Shown: positions 17,656 through 25,526 of the stretch, one piece after another
How positions within the stretch are numbered: position 1 is the stretch's first letter
Layout: the number at the start of each line of letters is the position of its first letter
NCBI RefSeq assembly: GCF_014873705.1
Contig: NZ_JADBDS010000005.1
Span: 310,001-374,000, forward strand
Origin: Mycobacterium sp. OAS707
GTDB lineage: Bacteria > Actinomycetota > Actinomycetes > Mycobacteriales > Mycobacteriaceae
Length of the DNA stretch: 64,000 bases
Direction: 5' to 3'
The notes under the pieces: model-generated
Seen by the model: only the letters and a program-made list of their open reading frames with translations
Database searches by the model: none
Told to the model about the DNA's origin: nothing
Made by a program: the position numbers and the translations under genes

Positions 17656-18885
17656 TTAGAGCAAGTTGTGCTGGTCCAACCATTGGTGGATCTGCTTGGA
17701 CACTGTGTCGAACAGGTCGTGTTTGCCCTCGAAGTAATGCGTCACCCCCGGCAGCTGGTGGTATTCCCAGTCGTCGTGGGTGATGTTGGAGATGAAGTCC
17801 TGCACATGCACGGGAGGTACCGCCTCGTCAGCCGTCCCATGCAGGATCAGGATGGGTACTGAAACGCTTCGCAGATTATGGGCGCCTCCGTTCGTGTCAG
17901 CCAGGCTCCACTGGCTGAGCCATGACCGCAATGAGCTGAAATGTGCCAGCGACGTCGGCAAGTAGTTCGAGACGTCTGGACGCCCCCACAAGGTCTTGCC
18001 CAACGGGCGATCACTGGGGTCGATCGATCCGTCGAGCGAGCGCAAGTCGGCCGTCGTCCCGTGCACTACGAAGGGCATGTCGTTGAGCGCTCCATCGAAA
18101 CGCTGGTTGACTTCGGCCATCTTGGCTTTCACCCATGCGGTGATCTTTTCGGCGCGGCGCCGCTGTCCCGCCCGATAGGCGGTGACGAACTCGTCGGAGT
18201 ACGGCGGGCCGTTCTGCGCGTTGAACATGTCAAGGGCTGGATCGCGATCGAACGGGCGATCCTCGTCGATGATCGCAGGGTCTAGCCACAGAGTCCGGAT
18301 CATCGCTCGGCTGGGATGCGCGTTGAGCAGAATCACGGCATCGGCGGGTTCCAGTCCCGCCTTGGTGAGGTCCACCCCGCCCCCGCCCGGGTAACCGGTG
18401 ATCGTGGGCTTCTCGGCTTGACCCTGGAATAGGGGAGTGAGCTCGCCTCCGCCAGAATTGCCGAGCAGCACAATATGGTCATAGTCACGTCGCAGGTGCT
18501 TGACCGCCGCGTCGACGTCGAGCACGCAGTTCTCCAGCATCAAGGTGCTGTCGTTGCCGACATAGCGAGTACACATGCCGACCGCGGCGACACCGGTCTT
18601 GGCGAGCGACTCGAGCAGGTAATGCCCGAGGAAGTTCGAGGTGGGGTGATTGAAGAGCACCGCAGTGCGGCAGCCGGCATCAGCGGGGCGAACTTCGCGT
18701 GCCCAGATCCGCCCGGAAAGCCTCGCGACTCCCGAATACACGTCCACGTCGCCGCTGGTGGCCATCGGGATGCCAAGTAACCGTTCGTTGAGCAAGTCGT
18801 CCACGATTCCCAGGATCATCGCCATCGGATGTCGTTGGTGTGTCGAGAGGAATGGCGCCTCGAGTTGGGCGGAAAATCGGCCCAT
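17656..18885 (-). CDS. Alpha/beta-hydrolase
   Basis: A 409-residue alpha/beta-hydrolase. The nucleophile elbow is G-N-S144-G-G-G, the acid is in LHGTADEAVPP, and the His is in GVTHYF near residue 380. TAVLFNHPTSNFLGHYL near 75 would supply the oxyanion strand. There is no lipobox or signal peptide, so it is cytoplasmic. The thiamine enzyme gene starts 58 bases downstream. A C-C bond hydrolase followed by a 2-oxoacid-handling thiamine enzyme would be a sensible ring-cleavage sequence, but this is inference. Start at 18885 has only a weak ribosome site; internal ATGs at residues 21 and 23 are alternatives. Confidence 0.8.
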   Translation of the reverse strand: MGRFSAQLEAPFLSTHQRHPMAMILGIVDDLLNERLLGIPMATSGDVDVYSGVARLSGRIWAREVRPADAGCRTAVLFNHPTSNFLGHYLLESLAKTGVAAVGMCTRYVGNDSTLMLENCVLDVDAAVKHLRRDYDHIVLLGNSGGGELTPLFQGQAEKPTITGYPGGGGVDLTKAGLEPADAVILLNAHPSRAMIRTLWLDPAIIDEDRPFDRDPALDMFNAQNGPPYSDEFVTAYRAGQRRRAEKITAWVKAKMAEVNQRFDGALNDMPFVVHGTTADLRSLDGSIDPSDRPLGKTLWGRPDVSNYLPTSLAHFSSLRSWLSQWSLADTNGGAHNLRSVSVPILILHGTADEAVPPVHVQDFISNITHDDWEYHQLPGVTHYFEGKHDLFDTVSKQIHQWLDQHNLL

Positions 18886-19278
18886 CTCGTTCTCGGTGAC
18901 GCAGACGAAGTTATCGGTTACCCCGTCTGATTTATCGAGACACGGCGTCTAGGTTGATCCAGGCCGCGCGATCTGCGGAGGCGGCCAATGGTGCCGCGGA
19001 CCGCACCCGAAGGTGATCACGTCAGCTCTCGCAAGTCAGTGCACACCACTGCGCGGCTGGCGGCCAGGGATCATGACTGATCCTCCCACCTTGCCGTCCC
19101 TCGCAGGGCCTCGATCAATGAGGTTGCGCAGGGTGGTGGACGCGGCCTTGTAGCGCGGAGTATATTCCCGTCGTACTGGTACTCCGTGTCAGAAATACGG
19201 TTGGATCGGACGATCGAACAGGAGTGGTGTGATCGTGAGCGAAGTCTTTGGCCATCGGAGTCCGGGGTTGGAACCGCG
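18886..19278. other. Divergent promoter region between hydrolase and regulator genes
   Basis: About 390 bases controlling the minus-strand hydrolase block and the plus-strand regulator. It contains the motif at 19178-19194 and a weaker related dyad AGACACGGCGTCT at 18938-18950. A 15-codon frame (GTG 19235, product beginning VSEVFGHRSPG) has GGAG at 19221-19224 and ends in a TGA overlapping the regulator ATG at 19279, so translational coupling is possible. Confidence 0.5.
19178..19194 (+). promoter_or_regulatory. GGTAC-N4-TGTCA-GAA motif, candidate operator
   Basis: One of four close matches to (T/G)GTAC-N4-TGTCA-GAA in the window; here the spacer is TCCG. It lies 85 bases upstream of the ATG of the winged-helix regulator and in the divergent region shared with the hydrolase block. 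Confidence 0.5.
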
Positions 19279-20586
19279 ATGAGGCGCATTGAAGGCGCGA
19301 CCGTCCAGCAGCAAGTAGGTGCGGCACCGCAGGGCGGCAACGCGCTAGTGGTCCTCGAGTCCGCCGCGCAATTCAGCGACACCGCGCGCCAGCTCGGCAG
19401 TGCCGGTTGGAATCCAGTTGTCACTTGCGATGCCGAGCGCGCTCAATGGCTGGCTTCGATCCGAAGTTTCGGCCTGATCGTGGTGTGTGGGCACAGTTCG
19501 AGGTGGCTATCTCAGGTGCTCAAGGCGTTGCGGCCTGTGACCACGGCACCCGTGCTCGCCTTGTCGTCTGAGCTCGAGCAGCGGCAAGCGACCATGTTGC
19601 GTCTGGGTGCCGACATGGTGTTGGCGTCCACCTCGCGCTCAGAACTGGTGCAGTCTGCTGCGAAAGCGCTGGTCCGCCATGCCCGAATCAACGAACCAAC
19701 GCTGCGGTTTCTAGAGGCCGAAGATCTGACGATCGACCTATGGGCACGACGCACGTTCGTCGACGGACGCGAAGTCGATCTCACCCCAACCGAATTCGAC
19801 ATCCTCCGACTGCTCATGGCACGGCCGCAAATCGCGGTCAAACACGACGACATCCTGAAGTCGGTTTGGAACTGGAAGTACACCGACGAGCGGAACGCGC
19901 TGCGCCTGCAAATCAATCGATTGCGCAACAAACTCGTCGATGATTGCGGACAAGTTCGCTTCATCAAATTGGTTCGCGGACTCGGATACTTGTTCGACCG
20001 GCCGGTAGTGGAGTTCGGTGACGACCGCGATTCCGCGCGCAGTGGCACCGCGCAGGAGAGCACCACGTTGGTGTTAGCCAGGATGCTACGCAGCCTGAAC
20101 AAGTCCTTGATCAGTGCGCAAGACCGCACCCACGCGTGCGAGCTGCTGGTCCAGGCCGTGGTCGAGGCCGGAATTTGTGACGGCGCCGCCGTTTTCACCC
20201 GGGGGGTGAGTATGGACCAGCTCAGACTTGTAGTTCAACAGGGGATGCCGCCGGAGTGGGAACATGCCGTGGCCGCGGGCATCCCGCTGACCGAATCATC
20301 CCTAGCGGCCGACACCGTCAACTCCCGGCAGATACGTAGCTATGTTGAAACCCCGCAGGCCGGTACGCGATACCGTCGTTCGTCGCGTTTGATGCGGGTC
20401 GCCGAGTGTCGATCCCACTTGTCGCTACCGCTGATCGACCACAATTCGGCGTGGGGACAGGTTGGCTTCGCCCGCCGCAGCGGCAATGCGTTCACAACTC
20501 AGGAGTGCATCGTGCTGGAATCTGCAGCGGCGGTGTTGGGAACCGTGTTCAGCGGCGTCGACGAACCGGCGGTCGCCGTCTGTTGA
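19279..20586 (+). CDS. Winged-helix transcription regulator with degenerate receiver and C-terminal GAF-like domain
   Basis: From ATG 19279 the product is 435 residues. Residues ~20-135 resemble a response-regulator receiver fold (LASIRSFGLIVVCG, APVLALS) but lack the phospho-acceptor Asp pattern. Residues ~140-237 are an OmpR/PhoB-type DNA-binding domain: DLTPTEFDILRLLMARPQIA, then LRLQINRLRNKL and FIKLVRGLGYLFD. Residues ~260-435 look like a GAF sensor (AVVEAGICDGAAVFTRG, SLPLIDHNSAWGQVGF). It probably binds a ligand instead of being phosphorylated, and no histidine kinase is near. It faces the hydrolase/thiamine-enzyme/cupin block and is the obvious candidate to control it. A longer GTG start at 19186 overlaps the operator motif and is less likely. 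Confidence 0.75.
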   Translation: MRRIEGATVQQQVGAAPQGGNALVVLESAAQFSDTARQLGSAGWNPVVTCDAERAQWLASIRSFGLIVVCGHSSRWLSQVLKALRPVTTAPVLALSSELEQRQATMLRLGADMVLASTSRSELVQSAAKALVRHARINEPTLRFLEAEDLTIDLWARRTFVDGREVDLTPTEFDILRLLMARPQIAVKHDDILKSVWNWKYTDERNALRLQINRLRNKLVDDCGQVRFIKLVRGLGYLFDRPVVEFGDDRDSARSGTAQESTTLVLARMLRSLNKSLISAQDRTHACELLVQAVVEAGICDGAAVFTRGVSMDQLRLVVQQGMPPEWEHAVAAGIPLTESSLAADTVNSRQIRSYVETPQAGTRYRRSSRLMRVAECRSHLSLPLIDHNSAWGQVGFARRSGNAFTTQECIVLESAAAVLGTVFSGVDEPAVAVC

Positions 20587-20745
20587 TGCATTGGGCTTGT
20601 CAGAGCCGCTGACCGGTCAAGTGCCCCTCGATCGCAGTGTGCGCGCATACGCCCGGGCGTTCACGTCAAAGACGACATCTCCATGACACGTCACGGCTCC
20701 TACCGTCGAGTCATTGCACCCGTACCTACGTCGTCTAGGACATCG

Positions 20746-21387
20746 ATGAGCCAAATTGATTCTTCCCCACGCAGCGCGGCGCCCGCTGTGGTCAACACCC
20801 CGCCTCGCATGCTCAACCATTTCGCCCGCGTGACGCCCGACGCCGAGGCCACCGTGGACTTCTACACCCGCGTGATGAACATGAAATTCGTCCAAGCGGT
20901 GGTGGACGGCAAGATTCCGTCAACGGGTGAGCCGATTCCCTACTTCCACATCTTCTTCCGGCTGGGAGACGGGTCGACCCTGGCATTCTTCGAAGCGCCT
21001 GGCCTGCCTGACCGTCCTCCACCTCCCCATGCCGCCTACGACACGTTCGACCACCTGGCGTTGCACGCCGATTCGGTTGCCGAGGTAGATGCATGGCACC
21101 GGCATTTGCTCGCGCACGGACTCGAGGTCGTCGGCCCAGTCGACCACGGCATCGTCTATAGCATCTATTTCCGTGACCCGATCAACGACGTTCGGCTGGA
21201 GATCACCACTCCGCTGGAACCGGATTGGAACGATCAAGCCGATGCGGCGGCGACGGCGTTGACTGAGTGGGTCGCCGCCAAACGTTCGGCAGTCCAACTG
21301 GCCGAGGAGAAAGGGACCGCCGTCGGCCCCGAGTTGTCGGCGATGATCGCCGAGCTGCACAAGCCGCCACCTTCCCACGACAGCTGA
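20746..21387 (+). CDS. VOC (glyoxalase/dioxygenase fold) family protein
   Basis: From ATG 20746 the product is 213 residues. The first beta-alpha-beta unit has MLNHFARVTPDAEATVDFYT and the second DTFDHLALHADSVAEVDAWH; H in LNHF, H in FDHLAL and E in VRLEIT are the likely metal ligands. The C-terminal tail of about 50 residues is helical and outside the fold. VOC proteins include extradiol dioxygenases and isomerases; the substrate is unknown. It precedes the tandem TetR gene on the same strand. An upstream ATG at 20683 has no family character. Confidence 0.75.
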   Translation: MSQIDSSPRSAAPAVVNTPPRMLNHFARVTPDAEATVDFYTRVMNMKFVQAVVDGKIPSTGEPIPYFHIFFRLGDGSTLAFFEAPGLPDRPPPPHAAYDTFDHLALHADSVAEVDAWHRHLLAHGLEVVGPVDHGIVYSIYFRDPINDVRLEITTPLEPDWNDQADAAATALTEWVAAKRSAVQLAEEKGTAVGPELSAMIAELHKPPPSHDS

Positions 21388-21450
21388 CGCGGCGATTCCA
21401 CTGGTTCCGACGTGCGCAGATCCTCCGCGGACCGCGCGGCTGACGTAGCC

Positions 21451-21467
21451 TGTACATGATGTCAGAA
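21451..21467 (+). promoter_or_regulatory. TGTAC-N4-TGTCA-GAA motif overlapping the tandem TetR start codon
   Basis: TGTAC-ATGA-TGTCA-GAA spans the two ATG codons at 21456 and 21459. If this is the regulator's own operator it would be autoregulated, and binding would block a leaderless or very short-leader transcript. Confidence 0.55.
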
Positions 21468-22769
21468 CGTCAGCTTTTGCGTCGCGAGGGATACTGGCCC
21501 ACCAATCCAGTCGTGGGTAGCAAGGGCGCCCGCACCCGGCAGCGTGTTTTGTCAGAGGCGTTAGGGCTGTTCGGTGAGCGCGGTTTCTATGGCACGCAGG
21601 TCGACGAAATCGCCGATGCCGCCGAAACTTCGCGTGCCACCCTCTACCAATACTTCAGCAGCAAAGAGGAGATCTTCACCGAGCTACTGGAGTCATGCGG
21701 CGCGGAGCTGATGCGGCTGGCTCGCCGGCTTGGGCCGCTCGGACCCACCGCCCAAGGGTTCGAAACGCTGCACTGGTGGATCGGCGCTTGGGCATGGGTC
21801 TATGACCGCTACGCGACGATGTTCGTCGAGGCGACGAAGGTGGAAGCCTCCGACGCCGATGTTCGAGCGATGGTGGTGCGGTTCATCCGTTCCTATAGCG
21901 CGCGCGTGGCGGAACGTTTGATGGCCAGCGGCATGGCGAGCATGGAGGCTGACACTGGGGCGTTGTTGCTCACAAGTCTCGTGCACCACTTCAACTACCT
22001 GCGCTGTGAGGCCCTTGTGCCACTACCGGACGCCGAGCACTCCATCGATGGGTTGGCGGTGTGCATGCAGTTGATGTTGTTTCCGGAGACCCCGGCCGCG
22101 GTGTTCAGTGAAATCCACGCTGCCCCAACGACTTCACGCCAACCTTTGGTGGAGCTTGAAGCCGAGTCCGCCGCGCCCGGGTCCACGTTGGGACCCCGGG
22201 CCAGTGAGACCGTCGGGCGAATCCTGACTGCAGCGGCTCGGCTGTTTGCCGACCGGGGCTACAACGGCACAGGTATCGATGATTTGGCCGCAGCGGCAGG
22301 GGTCGGCCGTGCCACGTTCTACCGCTATTTCGGGGATAAACCGGCACTTTTGCGCACACTGGCCCGCGAGTACCGCGCGGCCGGCGTCGGACTCGTAGAA
22401 CGACTCATAACTCTCGAGCCGACCAACGAGTCCAATGACCAACTGCGAGAATGGCTTTCGGACTACGTCTTATTCAGCCGCCGCTACATTGGGGTGTTTC
22501 GCACCATCGCGCAAGGTGTCGTTGCTGATGAGGAGCTGTTGAGAAGGCACCGTAACGGTATGGTGGTGACCCACCAGACCGCGCGGGCGCTGTTAGGACG
22601 GGTGCGGCGTCAGTATCCTCTGGATGTCGACGTTGCTGCGGCTGTGTTCGTCGCCATGCTCGACCGGCTGCCTGAGGCCCTGATGGAGATCGAGCCGGAC
22701 GTTTCCGACGAGCGGATCGTATCGGTCATGCAGGATGTCGTTCAACGCGCGCTGTTCAACGGTGGTTAG
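21456..22769 (+). CDS. Tandem TetR-family regulator with two TetR domains (Mce3R-like architecture)
   Basis: A 437-residue protein with two complete TetR units. The first HTH is at about 25-75 (ARTRQRVLSEALGLFGERGF, then TSRATLYQYFSSKEEIF) and the second at about 245-300 (ILTAAARLFADRGYNGTGID, then VGRATFYRYFGDKPALL); each is followed by a ligand-type helical domain. Mycobacterial Mce3R (Rv1963c) has this architecture and represses lipid-related operons. Genes bearing the same motif as its start region (19178, 28437, 44337) are candidate targets. The last 4 bases overlap the convergent CaiB gene. ATG 21456 and 21459 are both possible starts. Confidence 0.88.
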   Translation: MMSERQLLRREGYWPTNPVVGSKGARTRQRVLSEALGLFGERGFYGTQVDEIADAAETSRATLYQYFSSKEEIFTELLESCGAELMRLARRLGPLGPTAQGFETLHWWIGAWAWVYDRYATMFVEATKVEASDADVRAMVVRFIRSYSARVAERLMASGMASMEADTGALLLTSLVHHFNYLRCEALVPLPDAEHSIDGLAVCMQLMLFPETPAAVFSEIHAAPTTSRQPLVELEAESAAPGSTLGPRASETVGRILTAAARLFADRGYNGTGIDDLAAAAGVGRATFYRYFGDKPALLRTLAREYRAAGVGLVERLITLEPTNESNDQLREWLSDYVLFSRRYIGVFRTIAQGVVADEELLRRHRNGMVVTHQTARALLGRVRRQYPLDVDVAAAVFVAMLDRLPEALMEIEPDVSDERIVSVMQDVVQRALFNGG

Positions 22770-23977
22770 CGGTCGCCGCGCCCGGCCGAGTCCGCCGAGG
22801 AGCCGGTGATTTTCTGCACCTCGGCGGGCGAATAGCCCAATTCTGAGAGCACTTGCCCCGTGTGCTCGCCGAGCCTGGGAGCCGGCGTGATCATGGCGGG
22901 CGGCGTTTTCGACCAATTGGCGGGTCCGCGAACGCTCAGCAGGGTCCCTTCAGTTGGGTGCTGCGTGCGCTGGAAGAACCCGGTGGCGTTGAGATGCGGA
23001 TCGTCGAAGATCGTTTCCAGCGTGTGCAATGGCGTTGCCGGAATATCGGCTTCTGCTAACAGTTTCAGCCATTCCACTGTCGTCCGTGACGGCATGATCT
23101 CTCGAACGAAGGAATACGTGTCGTGGGCGTATATGGTCCGTGACCGCAGCGTCGCGAACCGCTCGTCCTCGTCGATCAGGTTGGGCCTGCCAACCAGCTT
23201 GCCGAACGCCCGCCAATGGTTGTCGGTATAAATGATCGCGCACACATATCCGTCTGCCGTTTGGTACGGGCGACGCTCGGGAGTCAGCGTGCGGGCGTAA
23301 CCCGGAGGGCCCAACGGAGGTTCGAAGGAGCGGCCTCCCATGTGGTCCCCAAGCACGAACTGGGCCATGGACTCAAACATCGGCAGTTCGATGTGTTGAG
23401 CCTCACCGGTGCGGAGCCGGTGAAACAGGGCGGTGAGTATCGCCGCGACGGCATACAACCCGACCGCGCGGTCATTGAACGCGACGGGAACATACTGCGG
23501 CTGTGGCGAACCAGCCTGCATAAGCAGGGAAGGCACGGCCGTAAGCCCCTGAATCAGGTCTTCGTATACCGGTCGGCCCGCATAGGGACCACCTTCACCG
23601 AACCCGACCAAGCTCACCGTGATCAGTTGCGGGTTAAGCGCTTCCACCTCCTGGGGGGATAATCCCAGCCGCGCCATCGCGGCGGGGCGAACGCTGTAGA
23701 TGAAGATGTCGGCGGTCTTGAGCAGTGCGCGCATCGCATCCCGATCGGCGTCGCGCTTGAGGTCGAGCACCACGCTGCGCTTGTTGCGATTCAGCTGCAG
23801 GTATGCCACGCCCATGTCTGGACTTTTATGCGGAGGCACTTGTCTGGTGGTGTCACCCGCGGCTGACTCCACCTTGATCACGTCCGCGCCGTGGTCGCCA
23901 AGCATTTGCGTGGCCGACGGTCCCATCACCGTCGACGTCATGTCGATCACGCGGATCCCGCTCAGGGCCCGAGCCAT
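22766..23977 (-). CDS. CaiB/BaiF family CoA transferase
   Basis: A 403-residue class III CoA transferase beginning MARALSGIRVIDMTSTVMGP. MLGDHGADVIKVE is the CoA-binding N-terminal motif and the acyl-carrying Asp is expected in RPVYEDLIQG. ATG 23977 is chosen because GGAGAGGA lies just upstream; a frame extension to 24001 adds only a basic octapeptide. Its leader is duplicated, with decay, before the thiolase gene at 4925. The gene is convergent with the tandem TetR gene with a 4-base overlap. Confidence 0.9.
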   Translation of the reverse strand: MARALSGIRVIDMTSTVMGPSATQMLGDHGADVIKVESAAGDTTRQVPPHKSPDMGVAYLQLNRNKRSVVLDLKRDADRDAMRALLKTADIFIYSVRPAAMARLGLSPQEVEALNPQLITVSLVGFGEGGPYAGRPVYEDLIQGLTAVPSLLMQAGSPQPQYVPVAFNDRAVGLYAVAAILTALFHRLRTGEAQHIELPMFESMAQFVLGDHMGGRSFEPPLGPPGYARTLTPERRPYQTADGYVCAIIYTDNHWRAFGKLVGRPNLIDEDERFATLRSRTIYAHDTYSFVREIMPSRTTVEWLKLLAEADIPATPLHTLETIFDDPHLNATGFFQRTQHPTEGTLLSVRGPANWSKTPPAMITPAPRLGEHTGQVLSELGYSPAEVQKITGSSADSAGRGDR

Positions 23978-24067
23978 GGCTGTTCCTCTCCGCGTGCGCA
24001 CTGCCCGACGGTCTTCAAGGCTATGGGCGCGGTGATGTCACTTGTGTGTAGACCTGCAGTGGTCCCA
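23949..24067 (-). repeat. Copy B of the CaiB-gene leader (intact context)
   Basis: This is the presumed original of the leader found at 4978-5092: ribosome site, start codon and upstream bases including GATGTCACTTG-GTGTAGA. Conservation of about 84% across non-coding DNA suggests either fairly recent duplication or a retained promoter/operator. The upstream stretch to 24278 shows no other feature. Confidence 0.6.
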
Positions 24068-24278
24068 ACATCACAACGACCTCTTGAGAACAGCTGGGGC
24101 TGTTGATCGGTAGCGGACGAGCCGACCGTGTCTTAGGGGTTGGAAGATCGGGCGTTTGACCGCGGGGCGCCGCGGCTTGGGTCGCGGCTCCGCAGGGGGC
24201 GGCGGATGACATCACGCCAGAAAACTTCCGCGACGTCATGACATCAACGCGACATGAAGAATTGGCTAGTTTCCGGGC

Positions 24279-24728
24279 ATGAGACCGTTCACTGAAACCG
24301 AACGCCAGCAGTTTCTCGCCGACCCGAAGCGTATCGCGGTGCTGTCAGTGGCGGCCACTGATGGCCGGGCCCCCGCCAGCGCCCCGCTCGGGTACGACTA
24401 CACGCCGGGCGGGAACATTCGGATCATGACCGGGAAGGGAACCCGTAAGGCGCGGCTGATGGACCGGGCCGGTGTGGTGACGCTGTTGGTGCAGCGCGAG
24501 GAGCCGCCTTATCAGTACGTGGCAGTCGAGGGCACCGTCGTTGAAACCGTCTGTCCCGCCCCGGCGGACATGCTAGAGGCCTCCGCCATCAAGTACCTCG
24601 GCGAGGAGCGTGGACGCGCACACCTCAAAATAATGGAGGGTAGCGAGGAAGAGTGGGCAGCGAATTTGGTGATGTACACCATCCGCCCCGACCGCTGGAT
24701 CAGCGCCGACTTCACCGGCGACGTGTGA
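24279..24728 (+). CDS. Pyridoxamine-phosphate-oxidase-fold (FMN/F420-binding split-barrel) protein
   Basis: A 149-residue split-barrel flavin protein. MRPFTETERQQFLADPKRIA followed by VLSVAATDGRAPASAPLGYD and IMTGKGTRKARLM is the PPOX/F420-dependent family pattern, and the C-terminal YTIRPDRWISADF closes the barrel. Mycobacterial members use FMN or F420 to reduce quinone-like or unsaturated compounds. It stands alone between the CaiB promoter and gene debris. Confidence 0.8.
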   Translation: MRPFTETERQQFLADPKRIAVLSVAATDGRAPASAPLGYDYTPGGNIRIMTGKGTRKARLMDRAGVVTLLVQREEPPYQYVAVEGTVVETVCPAPADMLEASAIKYLGEERGRAHLKIMEGSEEEWAANLVMYTIRPDRWISADFTGDV

Positions 24729-25299
24729 CGTCTCGGCTAGTCGTATTCGGCGTTCTCCCTGACTTGGGCTCGGCTCGTCTGCCTAGGCCACGGATCGCCT
24801 GACCGGCGAGGCGTTCTACCGTTCGCTTTATCCACTCCTATCGCGCACCACCGCCTACGTGATGCGCTGGGGCCGCATGAAATACAGACGGTTACGGGAC
24901 CATCGCAAGGCCGCGGATTGCTGGCTGCACCTCACCGGCCCGGCCACGCAAGGCCACCACCATGAGTACCAGAAACGGCTAGGGCCAAGGGATCCGGACA
25001 CCAGATCGAGCCCACCCACCGCGCTTCCAGAACGTGGCACGTGGGCCGGCAACCCTTACCCCGCCGGTCAGCATCGGCCAAGAGAACGGTATCGGTGCAT
25101 CGACATTCAACGGACATCCTTTGTTTTCTACATTTGGTTCACATCGGTTGCTGGGGGAGCCGGATGGAACCGGGACTGAGAGGGCGTCGATGACTGTCAG
25201 AAGGACGCAGTGCCCGCGCGGGGCAGGTAAACCGTTCGGTGCCGACACCCGTTGGGGGCACGAATTGCGGGTAACCGGCCACTTTTCGAAGGAGTAGCG
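24729..25299. other. Gap of about 570 bases holding a mobile-element relic
   Basis: Apart from the maturase-like fragment at 24793-24925 no coding pattern is supported. The right part (about 25100-25290) is the upstream region of the ferredoxin/P450 pair. Confidence 0.5.
24793..24925 (+). pseudogene. C-terminal relic of a group II intron reverse transcriptase/maturase
   Basis: One frame reads FYRSLYPLLSRTTAYVMRWG and then RMKYRRLRDHRKAADCWLHL. This matches, from memory, the conserved end of group II intron-encoded proteins (pattern Y-LVRWARRKYKRL--H--RA--WL). No start or RT domain is present upstream, so it is a short remnant of an inserted retroelement. The call rests on pattern memory of one motif. 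Confidence 0.5.
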
Positions 25300-25488
25300 A
25301 TGCACATCGAGATCGACAGCTCAAAATGCCAGGGTCACGCGCTGTGTGCCCTGATGTCTGATGACTACTTCACGCTCGACGACATCGGCCACATCGCCTC
25401 GACATCGGGTGAAGTGCCACAAGAGGACGTCGACAGAGCGCGTCAGGGTGCAGAAGCCTGCCCGGAACGCGTCTTCACCCTCTCCTAA
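25300..25488 (+). CDS. Small 3Fe-4S ferredoxin for a P450
   Basis: A 62-residue ferredoxin beginning MHIEIDSSKCQGHALCALM. The ligand pattern C10-x2-H-x2-C16 with a later Cys in AEACPERVF replaces one of the usual four cysteines by His, as in mycobacterial P450 ferredoxins. It delivers electrons to the P450 encoded 38 bases downstream. AAGGAG at 25289-25294 fixes the ATG at 25300. Confidence 0.9.
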   Translation: MHIEIDSSKCQGHALCALMSDDYFTLDDIGHIASTSGEVPQEDVDRARQGAEACPERVFTLS

Positions 25489-25526
25489 CCGCCGACGACA
25501 ACACGAGAACACCACGGGGTCAACAG

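Noticed and set aside
25188..25196. TGTCAGAAG upstream of the ferredoxin gene
   Set aside because: It matches only the right half of the four-site motif; the left half TGTAC is missing.
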